Shown: one piece after another, positions 47,218 to 60,540 of the stretch
How positions within the stretch are numbered: the stretch's first letter is position 1
Layout of the letters: each line of letters begins with the position of its first letter
Source: Epiperipatus broadwayi
Taxonomy: Eukaryota > Onychophora > Udeonychophora > Euonychophora > Peripatidae
NCBI GenBank assembly: GCA_028023455.1
Contig: JAQFVV010012398.1
Location: forward strand, 4,734,682 to 4,798,681
Length of the DNA stretch: 64,000 nucleotides
Direction of reading: 5' to 3'
Position numbers and translations under genes: made by a program
The notes under the pieces: model-generated
The model's database searches: none
What the model was told of the DNA's origin: nothing
Seen by the model: only the letters and a program-made list of their open reading frames with translations

Positions 47218-48819
47218 TTCTATGGTAATAATCTGAGGTATTTGAAATTAATACTGATATTAAATAGGGATATCTATATTCTGTTCCAGGTTGTTTTCTC
47301 TTTGTATGACTAGTAGTTTTTGAAATAGTTTACATGTGGTTTCATGTACCATGTGTCAAAAGTCTAATGTAAGCAAATTTTTTAAACTATACAGATTAAA
47401 AATTAAAAACTTATCTTGGTTTTTTCCAGTATTCTGATGATTGCCCTATTTTTTCTACTTCAGAAGACAATATACAGAAGTCTTACTATTTTGAATGTAA
47501 CTCATAAAAATATGAATTTAGTAAATAAGTGTTCAAAAAATTTAAGTTTTTAAATCAGCCAATACTAAAAGAAAATTCTTTACAAATTTCTTTAGTTGTC
47601 AGCTAGAAAATGTTAATCAGTATAAATATTTCAACAGATTTTCTAGGTAGAAAGGGAAGATTCTAGTGTAAAAAAAGCAACACAGAGTATAATATATTGC
47701 AATTCCATTTAATCAGCTAAAAAGTACAGAATGTGGCATGGGCTTATATCACATAAAATAAATATATTCTGAAAATATAATGACAATGTTATAAAATTAA
47801 TTATTGTTTTTCATCTTGCAGTCATAAGATGACCCAATAGTAAAGTAACATCTTTATTGAATTGAATATGTGAAAACATGATGAGTAATATATTTTCTAA
47901 AAGGGTATTTCATAGTGAATTTAAACATAGTTTTCATAACAGATGCAGATAATGTTTGTTTTAAAAATAATCTCACAGTCATTCTAAAGAAATTTAGTTT
48001 TTTTTTTTCCATTAGAAAGACTACCCAGCCTAGGGTAGATTAAAGTAGCAAATCAAAATTAAAGTTTTTAAAGGCTTTCAAAAAATAAATCTGCTAAAGA
48101 AAAAATTAAAAAAACAGAACTGAAAGATATAATGTACATAGATTAAAGGAGCAGTGTGTGTTGTACGTGAACATATTTGTTTTATAAATTGATTTATATT
48201 GCAAAATAATAATAATAATAATCCATATGGTTGTGTTTAGAAAATCATATGATGTTTGAGCTCTGGATCTTTAATTCTTAAATTCATCACAGCACTAAAG
48301 AAAGTAGAGTATTTACATAGAAAAAAAAAGTTGAGAGTTTTGTGATGATTTATATAGTCGTCAGAAAACAATTCTTTTTGTTCTTTGTTTTTTGAAATGA
48401 ACAAAAAGTTTAGACTTTGTGGCTAATTATTCCAATGTATAAATATATAAAATGCGCTAAAGCGCACGAACACACAAAACTGAGACAAAGAAATCTTAAT
48501 ACTGTAGATTGATATAAGCTAAATATATGTATTCAAGTATGTGGTTAAGTGCTTTCGATGTCCTCATATTCATAGCCATTTTGTAAATAAATAGGTTGGT
48601 TAAAAGCGACGCAAATTTATGTAAATGAGGTTCTTTGTGTTTTTGTTCTCTTTTTCTTTAGAAATACGTTTTTCATACACATTTATAACTGGCTGGTGAT
48701 GACAGGGAAACTTCATGACCAAAGGTATAAAAGTTTGTCCGGTCCGAGACCATTTTAGTATTCCAATTATGTTCAAGACTTTTAATCCTAATTTGTGAGA
48801 ACAGTATAATAATGCATTC
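47218..48819. other. AT-rich non-coding sequence
   Basis: No gene is supported. There is a small GCGCTAAAGCGC hairpin near 48454 and a TATAAAAG near 48726 with no gene attached. Confidence 0.5.
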
Positions 48820-49091
48820 CAGGGGTCAGCAATTTACACTGACCTGCCAGATAATTATGTTTTTAAGTATTGGACATTGAAATTGAGCTAGTAAAACCAT
48901 ATTAAAGAATTTTTTTGTCTATTATAATAATATACTCTATATAAAAACATCATAAATCATTATAATATTTAAACTTTAGTGACTTCCTTGAGATTCAACT
49001 AATTTTTTTTTTCATAGTATTTTTTAATTTTATGCGTATTCCAAAGTGCTACCAAAAAAACCTTTCGCGTGCCATAGGTTGCCGACTGGTG
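48820..49091. mobile_element. Probable second non-autonomous hAT element, about 270 bp
   Basis: The left end CAGGGGTCAGCAA and the right end, read inverted as CACCAGTCGGCAACCTATGG then CACGCG, both resemble the widespread hAT terminus CAGGGGTCGGCAACC. The length is typical of a MITE. The flanking octamers do not match, so either the target duplication has decayed or one end is misplaced. Confidence 0.55.
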
Positions 49092-52000
49092 AGTGAACCA
49101 ACATATATCCTTTGGGTTTTAATGCAGTGAGCTATTTAAAAAATAAACAATCATTTCAGTTAATAATTAAATGAAACTGATGTGTTCAGTCTGTTATTTG
49201 AATATTCTTCTTTTGTTTTTTGATAATTTTACTCCATTCTTCTTTTAACCTTTCAAATAGCTAAGTATGCATTTATTATTTTATATTTTAGTTCAAATTT
49301 GAATTTTTAGAATTATTTAATAATCACTCAGTAATTTCCATTTTAATTAGATATAATCACTTTTTTTCGTTTGAGTAATCCTCGCCGCAAATGTTAATTA
49401 TCATTATTATCTTGTAGGTTGAAATTCAAATCTGCACATAAAAATATTTTTTTTGCTTTATTCTAAACTAAAGACGAAAACAGACTCGTTTTAAATCTTT
49501 TTATTAAGTAAGATTAGTTTTTGGCTGACAATGGGATTAACTAAAACATCAAGTGAAACGCTGGGATTCAAGCTTCAATAGATAATCTGTTTGTAGTCTG
49601 AATTTTGAGTGAAAAGACAAAAATAGAAGCCTTTGGCAAATGTATATGTATGCTCTAGATAAAAAATGTGCTTGCGCATATCCACATACATACATAACAT
49701 ATCCATATATATATATGGTTGCTCATATTTATTGGATAGGTGGTCGACATGATAAACGAATGTTCAAAAATAATTTTTGATAAGATGGGGAGAGATAATT
49801 ATCACAGTAAGCTAAACAAAAATTATTTAATATTAAAAATAAAAAGCTACCAAAATAATTAAACTGATTCACAATTTAAAGCTGATTATTTTCCAAGCTA
49901 ATATTTGTGAAAATTTATTTCTTCATCACTGAATGAAATGTGAATTTTTAGGAATATTTAATTGCTAAATCAAATCATTATATGTTGCATTTTCTGATTT
50001 GGCAAAAACTGAAATTTAAAATTCATACAATGAAGTTTTTAATTGCTTTTAACTATTCAAATATAAACCTCATTCTGTTTACAGTAATTTTAATTTCAAT
50101 TGTTTTACATTTTCAAATTTAAGTCAAATGCTTTGCCTCATTTAATAAAAGTAATGTATAAATCACATATTGGCATTTATTTGTCAATAAAAAATAAATT
50201 TCTAATAGTTTTTGATTTTTTAAAAAATATCATTGACTCACGTGGAACAACTTATCAATGTATTTGAATAATTTATCAATAAAATATTAAAATACTTTTG
50301 CTCTAATCCATAACATTAATGTCCCATTATAATTAGTCTATTTGTCACTTTTATTTTTACAGATTTTAATACAAGAAGCATTCTTAGAGTTAGATGTCAC
50401 AACTTTATTGATCCATCTATTTTTTAAAAATTCCAGTAATCATAAAGATGACAATTTAAAGTTTTTCCAGGGATTCCATGTTTTAGATTCATTTTGTTTT
50501 TAAAATCACAAAAAAATCATTTTAATCTCACCAGTCTACATTTTTTTTCTATTAAAATATGAATAAAGAAAATAGACAGGTTATTAAATGAAGTCAGCTT
50601 ATCTACTTTAATAATAATCTAAAGATGATCTAAATGTTTTTTTTTATTTCTTCAGAATGTTATTCAAAATAATGATATCTCTTGATTTAATGAGATTATG
50701 ATACCATTATTAAATCAATATATCACTTTCAGTACGTCACAAAAAGGAGTAAAGTGATTACATTCAACAAAATTTTTTAATTCATCAATCACTTTTTAGG
50801 TCGGTGTACTTCTGCATTTAAATTACTATATTGTTATGGAACTCTATATTAGTTTTATTATTCATCAATAATGGCACAATTCATTTATTGAAAGAGAGCC
50901 AGTTAAGATTTTTGAGTGAGGACTAAGAGCAGACTTACACATATCCACAATATATTTCTTTAAAAAAAACCTATGTTTAAATAACATGATCAGTTTTAAT
51001 ATCTAATGTGTTCAACCATGGAGCTGCCATTGGCTCTAAAAATGGGCATTAAATTTCTACTACTATGTTTAGAATAGGACCTGTTTTTAAATGCAACAAT
51101 CATTTTAATTTTGGAGTATATTATTCTATGATGTGCCTTAACAATCTTTCTTTGCAATTTTTTGGGTAATATTGATTTTTTTCTACATTCTATCTTCTAA
51201 TTGTAACATAATAATATATCATTGTTTTGCATGTAAAAGTATCAAAATTTAATTATTTTTCTTTGTTTGGATAAAGTATTAGTTAGAATCAATTTATGTG
51301 TTGTGCAAAAGTCAGTAACAACACATTATTTGAGCTAATGGAATTTATTTACATTATTTCCATTGCTCTTACTTATATAAGTATTAAAGTCTCTTAGAAG
51401 AAAAGTTTGATATTTTATACCTAGTAATGCAATAATACTATCCAACTAACAAATAAAAAAACGTTTTTTCTTGGAATTTTCTAAAGAAAATATTGCAGCA
51501 TATACAGTAATAAAATGAGCATCTACATGCTATTGTTGTTAACAAATGTTGATGTTTATCTCTCATTGATACATATAGAAATTTTAATAATAGGGAGTAG
51601 CAGTTTAGACATCACAGCTGACCTCCCAAAAATGTAACCTTTAGACATTTACCCTTCAACTGGATTTGTTTTTTTTTTAGACTCTCAAATTTATATTTTA
51701 ACAACTATAGGGGCTTGAAAAAACACTCCATAATACTATAATTTAAAAAAAAATGAAAAATTTATCTTTACTTCTATTTTTTACTTTTACATCACCCCTA
51801 TTATTAAAATCCCTAATTAACTATTTTACTATTTAAATTAGAAATCTTCCAGTTATAATGGTTTAGTCAAATCTTGTGAGTCTGACCAGGATTTTTAGAT
51901 ATTCCTGTATTTGTGCAGGACAGCCATGCAATCACTTACAAAGTTAAACATTTCTCAAATCTCATTCCAGAAGTTATTTGTTTTTGATTGTGCTGTTTTG

Positions 52001-52459
52001 TATAAAATTAAAATTAGTCTTTTCTCCATCTATTAAATCTGCTTTTGTAAATGATTTTATAATGCTGAGTGCTTTGCATACATAAAACAAAAAATAAAAA
52101 AATAAAAACTCACTAAAATCCAAACTACTGTGTAAGTAATTAAAGAGTAGAAATATAAGTCACACAGCACAAATCTTGACGCATTCTTAGTGCAGAGAAA
52201 TAACAAGTTTATGGGTTGGTTTTGCCATTTTAAATAAGTGAAGATGGTAATAAAAAAAAAGAAGTGGAAGTGAATAAAAATTAGATGGAGAGATAAAAAT
52301 CTGTTTATTTTTAAATTAATACAAGACAGTTTAGAGTAAAAAATTACAGTTAATAACAAAGAAAGTAAAGTGTTATTTGATCAAAATGAAATTGAGTAAC
52401 AGAGGCATAAATATATATAAAAAATATCAGTGAAATGAAATGAGTAATTGAATAATTGA
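49092..52459. other. AT-rich non-coding sequence
   Basis: I see no coding frame with motif support, no RNA gene and no repeat shared with the rest of the window. The 100-codon minus-strand frame at 52057-52359 is a hydrophobic run without recognisable features. Confidence 0.5.
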
Positions 52460-53935
52460 AGAAGAATATCAAATGGATTACAATGAGTTAAGATCATCAA
52501 CTTTGAAGATTGAATTTGTAAAAGTCTTTGAGAAATTGAAATCAAGGAAAGTAATAAGAATAGATGAACTTCTAGCTGAGATATTAAAATCCTTTGGAGA
52601 GGAGGGGAAAACAGTCATAAATTTATAAATATGCAAATCCAGAAAGATGAAACCCATTAAGAAAGTCAGTATCAGCATTTAATATTTTTAACCTCCCATA
52701 AGCACTGAGATGAATATAAATTAAAATTTGCTAATTGTTTTAAAATATTAATAGACTTTGAAGATGGTTAAAACTTAATTTAGATCAATAAAAAGATAGC
52801 TGATACTCTGCTAAGAATAACACAGATAACTGGAAAAAAGAGAAACAATTCAATAAATTTTCAAATGAGAAAAATCAAGATATTAAAAAAAAAGAAGAAG
52901 AAATATAGAAATATTTAAAAATGATCCAAGAATAAATTTTGCTGTTAACTACCTTTTGATTCCTCTTTAAAATCTGAAAGGAACTGAGTAAAAAAATGAC
53001 CTAATGTTATTGCTATACATTCTTATCATTGCAAATTTATTATTACTATATGATTATTCATACATTAACTGAACATGAAAGAATTGCTCACCAACACACA
53101 TTCATTATTGTGATTATTTATTGCTGAACATTATATCTTCTTCCATCATCAAACTTTCCAAGTACTATATTCTTTCCCATAATATGGTAAAAATAAAATA
53201 ATTTCTATCTAAGTAAACAAAATGTACATGAATGGAGAAGTGCCTTCAGATTTTAAAAAGAATATTTCTTAAAAAATGAAGCAATTAATGTGAAATGTAC
53301 ATAATTTTTAGTTTGCTGTTACCGTCTTCAAAGGTTTTGATTAGATTTATTTACCAGTGAATTCCAATAGGATTGAAACAAATTTTTTAGATGATTAGTT
53401 TGGATTTAGAAGAAATAGTGATATTAAGAAAACAATTTTTAGTCTTTACATAATGATGGATAAATCCTTGAGAATAGAGAAATAGTAAAGATTCTTGTCA
53501 ATATAAAAAAAGGCTTTGTTACATAGAGTAGAACATAATGTTTAGAGCATTAAGAAATATAAAAATATATTTTTGAGGCAGAAAATTAATGCATAGGTAA
53601 TGCAAAACTTAAAGTACTGTTGTTGAAGGGAAAGTAGTGAATTAGAATAAGAAGTGTAAGACAAGATTGTGATCTATTACCTCTATTTTTCAATATTTAT
53701 ATTTAAGAAGCAATAAGGGACTTTAATCATAACGTAAAAAAAAAGTTTTGAGAATAAATGGCAAACTATTTAAAACTATATGCTTTGTGGATGATGTGAT
53801 TTTAATAGCAGAACATAAATCTGATCTGATCTACAGTTAATATTAAATGAATTTTATGATATATAAAAGAAATATGCATTGTGACAATTAATAGAGAAAA
53901 GATAAAGCTATAAAATATCATAAAATTATTAATAT
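52460..53935 (+). pseudogene. LINE reverse transcriptase relic (second family)
   Basis: Begins with VKVFEKLKSRKVIRIDELLA and EILKSFGEEGKTVINL (52500-52625), the usual stretch before the palm. After an interval resembling the RTE relic at 29.83-30.07 kb, 53400-53510 reads FRRNSDIKKTIFSL and later VNIKKGF, a decayed GFRKG and catalytic A box. At about 53660-53720 VRQDCDLLPLFFNIYI is the B box (normally RQGCPLSP), and near 53755-53810 INGKLFKTICFVDDVILIAE carries the C box as FVDD, followed by INREK. The order and spacing of boxes fit a non-LTR polymerase. The clade is uncertain because the ends are missing. Many stops are present. Confidence 0.65.
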
Positions 53936-54140
53936 AATTTTTCATCTGAAAATCTTGCAATCAGCAGAATAATGTAATAAAAATGAAGACAAGACATCCC
54001 TAAAATCATACATATAAATTTTAAATAATAAAATCAAAATTTTGCACAATGGCATTCCCAGATTATAATTACATAAAATAGAAATTTCTCTTTCAAAGAT
54101 AACCTTTATTAATAAAAGATTACAAAAATTTTCGAGGCAC

Positions 54141-54790
54141 ACATCGACACTGCCCAAAATCAGCCTATCAGGGGACACAGCAGTCGACCAGAGTAGGAAT
54201 AGCACTGAGATATTGACCATGTACCCTCCCAGCAGGTATTCTGGGTAGCAGCAAAATTGTCAACAGCCTGAATCATAAACCAGACACCTAACATCTGCTA
54301 TCAGCGACCCCCAAGGAAAAAAGAGGAATGCAGACCTGCGCCCACAAAATATTATAACAAAATTCCATCAATGTTACAAAAATTGGTGGTGGCCCAAAGC
54401 AGACCAACTGTCTTACAAGTGCACTAAATTTAAAGCTAATAAATAAAACCCAATAATAGTGAGTGCAAATCAATACTGTCCTATCAAATAATCCATCAAG
54501 GGGTGTAGTAGCCCTTCATGGCAAAGTCCATGTGAAGGTAGTGACTTTCATCCTCCTGGCAGGTATTCCCAGGCTAGACAATGATCATCAACTGCCCTCT
54601 CAAATGAACCAAGCCCCTTATGACCACTATCATCACACTTGAGGAAAAGAGTGCAAACTCACACCCACCAATACAATATTTGATTTATGTAGTCTTGAAA
54701 TCAAGCCAGATTTACTTGCACACCATGAGAACAAATCATTTGTCTATATCATTTTGCACACTGAGGTCAATGGAGATGAACATCTGCCCT
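54141..54790. repeat. Tandem repeat, two diverged units of about 327 bp, relatively GC-rich
   Basis: Unit 1 starts near 54141 and unit 2 near 54468. Landmarks repeat at a constant offset of 326-329: ATCGACACTG/ATCAATACTG, GGCAGGTATTC (54232 and 54559), AACTGCC/AACAGCC, GAGGAATGCAGAC/AAGAGTGCAAAC and CACCCAC..AATATT (54341 and about 54670). The stretch is visibly richer in G and C than its surroundings. The two minus-strand frames over it (ending 53942 and 54288) do not correspond to each other, so it is not obviously coding. Confidence 0.75.
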
Positions 54791-56203
54791 TAATCATTAT
54801 CAAACTCCTATGTCTGCAAATGTTCACAATAGCTATTCAACCCACCAACCAAAGTTCTTCAGGGTTCACAGTGATTTTTATTTGTTGATACTAATTGGAT
54901 ACTGCTTCTTTTGATTGAATTTTAGGTCTTGATTAGAAATCAATGATTCAAGTATAATCTGAAAGTTTGTTGTTAAACTTTGGAAAATTCTCAATAATTA
55001 ATTGCTTAAAAGAGTATGAATAATTTGCAGCTTCAATATCTCTGTTTAAGTCTAAAACATCATTTGTACTCATTTTTGTCTTTAAATCATTATTTCTTAG
55101 CTCAGGAATCACTTCATTGTAATTCTGTGTTGATTTGAAAGTTTTTTAATTTTTTTGTGGCCCCTAATCCACCGGAAGAGGGGTAATAACTTCTGTTCTG
55201 ATCATCGGAGAAACCTGATTTTTGTGCAGAGAGATATCTTAGGTTATTTTCTATAATGTTCAATTCTAAAATTGAGATTGAATTAACATTTAAAACTTGT
55301 TTAACACTGCTAAAATCTGATACAAAGATAAAATTCCTAAAACCATCATTGTTAACATATTATGTTCCATGTTTTCTATGAGATTTGATGTCCAAATGAA
55401 TTTCCTGTTTATTCTATCAATAAAATTAGGATTTCTAGTCTATTCTTTTTAAAATTATTTGGTTTCATTTAAAATTATTTTTAAAAGGTTTATAATATTC
55501 TAATGATTCCAAGAATTACTTAAGCTAGTTTTTGTCTATTTCTAATGGCATCCATTTGCATAAAATGGAATGATAGATAATTTCAATTATCATTGAATGA
55601 AAACTGTTCCAAAACTTCTTCTAAAGATGAAAAAACAATAAAACAGATATTCACTTATATTTTGATAAACTTTTCTTCTAAGAATACAACAATGGACTAT
55701 GACTTTGGTGAACAAAACAGGAAGCCTGAAACAGTGAAAACTGAAATCCTAGGTTCCCTCTAGTGGATTATAAAGCAGAAATTTTATTATTCTATTTAGA
55801 AATGCTTTTTTTATCTTAATAAATGAAGTAAACAATTTGATATGCTCTATAGAGAAGTCTTATTTGTAAAAGTTTTGAAGAATAATGTGATTCAATTTTA
55901 AATAAACCAAGCATTGCATTATAAAAAAAATTATCTGAGAACAATAACCAAAATAATAAATACAGTATACATATAGAATTATTGGAGAAGCCTACTGTTA
56001 GTTAGGTTTAGCAGACATTTAAAAACTATCATAAAAAGAAAAGTCATGATGTCTGACAATATTATGTAATAAATTTATTAAGTAGATTATTAAAGATAGC
56101 ACAAAAATAAATCACAAAGCATATTTGAGCAACAGTAGTACAACTTCATTAACTGAACAGATGAACTAAAACTGAATAGAATTTTTGTACATTAATCATA
56201 TGC
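54791..56203. other. AT-rich non-coding sequence
   Basis: No supported feature. A fragment GGTTCCCTCTAGTGG near 55753 resembles MITE-like ends but has no partner. Confidence 0.45.
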
Positions 56204-58056
56204 ATGTTCTTTATGAATCCTCAAAACACACTTATTGGATCAAAACAGAGCAAGCTGCTTCTTGATACACATTTGAAAAATACATTGGTGACCATTTTAG
56301 GTATTTTTGATGCATTCGAAGCAATATATAGACTTGAGAAATGGTATCACAATCATATTAAAATCAAAAATGACACTAACTCTCAGTATATAATGTCAAT
56401 GATGTTTTGAAAATGTGGAAAGAATATTTTGATGATCTTTTGAATAATGTCATAAGAATTGAGATGATCACCTTCAATGATATATCCATTTTATTTACTT
56501 GTTTAGATTTAGACAAAAATATTCAGCTTAATGAAATCAAAACAGTTCTTTATAATCTTAAAAATGACACCGATGTATTACTTCAAAAATATTGAAATTT
56601 TTAAAAATATCTGGACTTACAAAATTGTGCTATTTTATCTTAAACTTGCTTTTATTGTTCCAATTTTTAAAAACAAAGGGAATAAAAAAAGACTGTGGTA
56701 TCATGTAATATTATCCACTACAGTAAAAGTACTTTCAAGAATTTTGTTGAATAGGCTATATAAATGATGACCAGAGACTCAATGTGTTTTTAGAGATATC
56801 AAGAAGTACTACAGATATGATTTTTGTTGCCAAACAAATGCAAGAAAAGTGTCAGGAATAAAAAGTGGTTTATATATTGCTTTTATTGATTTGGTTAAGG
56901 CATTTGATTCTGTTAATAGAACAGGTCTATAGCATTATTTGAAATTATTTAGTTCTCCACCCAAATTTATTCATATTATGTAGCTTCGTCCTGTTGGAAT
57001 AAGAAGAAGTGTTATTATTACAGATGGAAAATCTGAGGCATTTGAAATAAAAACTGATTTTAAAAATGATGAGTATTTGTTCCTACTTTGTGGAATTGTT
57101 TGTATGCAACTTAATCAGACAGAAAATAAGATACAATACAGGTTTGATAGTGGATTTTTTTATTTGAATTGATTAAAAACAAAAATAAGAATTTTATCTC
57201 CTTAGATTCTGGATTTGTAGTATGATGATGATTGTAATATTTTTGACAGTTCAAAAGATGATTTACAGACTGTTTTTAATGTTTTGAATGCAATTTTAAA
57301 GATCTCATTTTATTAATGTTTAAAAAATTCATGTTCTTTATCACCCAGTGGCAGAAGAAAAATTCTCAGTAACTTTTAGCTTGGATGGTTTTCAACTTAA
57401 GAATATAAACTAGTTTAAATACCTTGGTAGTTTTATAAGTAGAAAGTTGAACTTAGATACTGAAATCCAATATACTCCATCCAATAAGGTCTGACTGTTT
57501 TATCAAGTTAAATGGTACAGTATTTAAATTACTGAAACTAAGTTAACTATATATAGAAATTATTTTGCCTAATTTCTTGTATGGATGTGAAACTTGGACA
57601 TCCTATTGGTGCAATTTAAAGACATTAAAAAGTTTCCTTTAAGGATGCTGTATAAAATTTTAAATATACAATGGTGAGATTGTAAAACCAATCATTATAT
57701 TCTTCAGCTTACTGGATATGATATTATTAAAAATTACACTATCATTAGATTGGGTATGTAAAATGAATAAACAATGGAAGACTTTATAAAAGAGCATTTT
57801 ATGGTGAACTTGAGCATTTGTTTCATAGTAGTGGTTGATCACATCTACATTGTAAGAATTATCTCAAAATCATTTTAAAAAAGTGTAATTTTAATTGTTT
57901 CCATTGGGAAAGATGTGACAGGAAATAGAGATGAAGGAAAGCTGGTGTTGAAGTATTTCATAAAGAAAAGTTTTCTGCTGAAGAAATTAAAAAAACATAA
58001 AATGTCCAGTAAACAGAAAAATGGACAGGCATGTTTTATATGTGGATATATTTGTG
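56204..58056 (+). pseudogene. CR1/jockey-type LINE reverse transcriptase relic
   Basis: Motifs occur in the standard order. First comes MWKEYFDDLLN (56412-56445), then AFIVPIFKNKG, where CR1-like ORFs have VPIYKNKG. Next are LSTTVKVLSRILLNRLY (56700-56765), CGFRDI-like FRDIKKYY, FCCQTNARKV and YIAFIDLVKAFDSVNRTGL, the A box with its catalytic Asp (about 56870-56930). A decayed B box follows, then YDDDCNIF (about 57220) as the YADD/C box and DDLQTVFNVLNAI. The relic goes on through FKYLGSFIS (about 57415), HFMVNLSICF and KKCNFNCFHWERC to QACFICGYICDL near 58030, a Cys-rich C-terminal motif. Many stops and shifts. The endonuclease is not visible, so the copy is 5' truncated. Confidence 0.75.
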
Positions 58057-59183
58057 ATTTATAGATTAGTTTTTATAGTTAATGTAAACTCATTTCTAGA
58101 GTACTTTTCTCTCTCTCCTACACCTTTTTTTTTTTTTTTGAGTTAGAATGGCCATACTCATTTTTGAATGGGTATTTATTATTACTATTATTAAAAACGC
58201 CAGATAATAATATCAATATCAAGATTATCAATTACTGATAGAATTAAAATATTTAATAAGCATTTGGTTCAAATTTTCATATGGCACACAAACTCTCACC
58301 ATGAGACATACAGCCCAACAGAACAACTCTCATTTAATTTATCAAAAATCTTGATAAATCAAAAATAAATGACATTCAATCTCTGTATCTTTTGTTGCAT
58401 AATAATGAGATTAGTGTCAATTGATCTGTGGAAAGAATGCCATGTTGGACTAGTGCTAAATAATTACTTATATCTCAACAATTTTATTACATCTACATGT
58501 TTCAAAAATTTTATAGAACAAAAATAGGAGTGATGTTATTCATACACTAAAAGTTTGCAATATATTTGGCATAACCTTTATAAATTTAAAAGAATAGTTA
58601 TAGTGGCTGGTCCCACATTAATACTATAAAGTTTTCAGTATTGAAGCATTTGATTAAGATTTTATGGCTAAGTTCAACTAAAAATACAATATCAGAATTT
58701 TTATACAAATGGGGAAAGTATCTGAAAAAATGTTTGGCACAAAACAAATACAATAATTATAAATAGTTTGAATTTTATTTTTACTAGTTCCAGAATTTTC
58801 ATTAAAAAACCATGTTTGTGGTGATACATTTTTCTTGTAATAACTTTCCTTAGAGAGGAAGAAAACTAAAAAGGAAAACCATAATGAGATATGTATTTTA
58901 TGGGAATATATAAGTCAGTTAAATTATTGAAAACAGATAAAAAGCAATTTAAATTGTAATTAATCTTTGTAGAAGAGTGTATATGATTCCAATTAAATTT
59001 GGAAATAATATTTATTTATTACATTATATATATATATACACATATATAATTACTTCAAACAAAAAGAGAAATATGTGAAGAATTAATAATAATAGCTGTG
59101 AAATTCCAAAATTAATTATAAAAAAACAAAAGATTATATATTCATTAGTATACAAAAAAAAAACAATGATAAATAAACACAGA
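58057..59183. other. AT-rich non-coding sequence
   Basis: A T homopolymer at about 58124-58139 may mark material from the LINE 3' side. A TA tract is near 59024-59046. Nothing else is supported. Confidence 0.5.
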
Positions 59184-59480
59184 AGCAAAACTCTCCATAC
59201 AGTAGTGCCACTCAGTGCAAGCCAAAGTAATCAATTGATGCAAGAAGCTTTGTGGCATAAAATCCCTATCTAATGCCTACTCATCCAATATCCCCAGACT
59301 AGTTTCTAGCTTGTGGCTTTCATCAATGGGGAGTCTTGGATCTGAGAGCACTGCACCTAGAAATCTTCTTGCATCCATTGATTATTCTGGCTTGCACTGA
59401 GTGGAGCTACTGTGTGGAGAATTTTGCTTATGTAAAAACAGTTTTTGTAAGCATATAGAATGGTGATCATGTGATGTTTG
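59184..59480. repeat. Fold-back repeat FB1, copy 6 (asymmetric hairpin)
   Basis: The left arm (59184-59360) runs from GCAAAACTCTCCATACAGTA to GAGAGCACTGCACCTAG. The right arm is shortened (59364-59431), restarting at CTTGCATCCATTGATTATTC. The right outer end, AAGCATATAGAATGGTGATCA, is retained. An internal deletion of the right arm explains the asymmetry. Confidence 0.85.
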
Positions 59481-59487
59481 ATGGTTT

Positions 59488-59761
59488 AATAAATCAAAAG
59501 AGTTATATGCAATATGATAATTAAAATTGCACACATTTTTTTAAATATAGGCAATAATTATCAATTTTCAAAATTAACTATAAAAAAAAGCAAACAGAAT
59601 ATGTATACATTAATCATGTGCAAAACATAGAGTAAATAAATTTACAAGGGCTAATAAAAAAAGTGGATAAAGCAAAGTGATTGATATTAATATTGGGTTA
59701 ATAAAAAAGTTATATGTATTATGATAATCAAAATAGCAAACATGTTTTAAATATAGGAACT
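59488..59761 (+). repeat. Direct repeat, two units about 209 bp apart
   Basis: GAGTTATATGCAATATGATA and TTTTTTTAAATATAGGCA (59488-59552) recur as AAGTTATATGTATTATGATA and TGTTTTAAATATAGGAA (59697-59761). Nearby, AAAATTAACTATAAAAAAAA (about 59570) resembles AAAATTAATTATAAAAAAAC at 59110, on the other side of FB1 copy 6, so the host sequence looks duplicated around that insertion. Confidence 0.55.
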
Positions 59762-60435
59762 GAAATATGAGCGACATCTAGTGAATAAATAGCAACAAAA
59801 AAATTAAACAATCTGACTTCACTGTAATTGAATTGTCTATGACTACTTTCCAAATTAAAGTCAATAAATGCTATCTGAAAGTTTTTGGTTAAATGAGTAT
59901 TAAAAATGAATACTTTATGATATAAAAAGAAATGACAATGTTACATATTATTAATTATTGTTTAATATAATTGAATAGTTATTGCTAGGTAGTCAAATGA
60001 CATTTAAGCATTAATGGAATCACTGAACTTTGATCGAGGATGTAACAACCATGATGTTTTGGCATTATTTTACAAGCAAAGTGGTACTCAATCCTCTTAA
60101 TAAATGGAAAAAAATCATTGCTACTTTAAAAGTATTAAAATGTCATTTCTTCACTTTGAAATTTGTAATAAACAAGTATTTGTTAATTACATTTGCTAGT
60201 CTTATCATCATTAAATTTAGTGTGGATTAGTTTATATTATTTTGTATTAATTTTTTAAAACAAATTATTTTCAATGCTAAATAGATTCCTTTTTACATTT
60301 GTTCTCATATTTGTTTTAATTTCTTATAAAAGTACTTTTTTATTCTACATACTTATTAATTATTAATGTCAATTGTTTTCTATGAATTTCTTTTTGGACC
60401 AATTTGCTTGCTAATATATTTTCAGTGCAAAATAG
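59762..60435. other. AT-rich non-coding sequence
   Basis: No motif-supported gene; the frame at 60030-60230 is not recognisable. Confidence 0.45.
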
Positions 60436-60540
60436 CATTGTTGGCTGAGTGGTTAGCACAGCTGCCTTACAACCAGTTGTCATGGGTTCGCTTCCCGGCC
60501 AATGCTTTGACACATGGAAAAAAAAATGAAACAAAAGCTA
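60436..60540 (+). repeat. tRNA-derived SINE S1, copy on plus strand
   Basis: The A box is TTGGCTGAGTGGTTAGCAC (60441-60459) and the B box is GGGTTCGCTTCC (60484-60495), about 30 bp apart as in a tRNA gene, with GCTGCCTTACAACC between them. A short tail follows, AATGCTTTGACACATGG and an A run. This matches the minus-strand copy at 28568-28676. The internal RNA polymerase III promoter is better preserved here. It lacks a closed acceptor stem, so it is a SINE rather than a tRNA gene. Confidence 0.8.

Noticed and set aside
48720-48800. Promoter or solo LTR suggested by TATAAAAG and a following GC-richer stretch
   Set aside because: No gene, primer-binding site, paired LTR or TG..CA termini are visible. 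A TATA string is expected by chance in this composition.
52057-52359. 100-codon minus-strand hydrophobic frame, considered as a small membrane protein
   Set aside because: The Phe/Leu/Ile-rich composition follows from A/T runs, and there is no conserved motif, no plausible exon edges and no supporting neighbour.
60436-60540. Functional tRNA gene
   Set aside because: Both RNA polymerase III boxes are good, but there is no matching acceptor stem, and a related copy with an A-rich tail exists at 28.6 kb, which is SINE behaviour.
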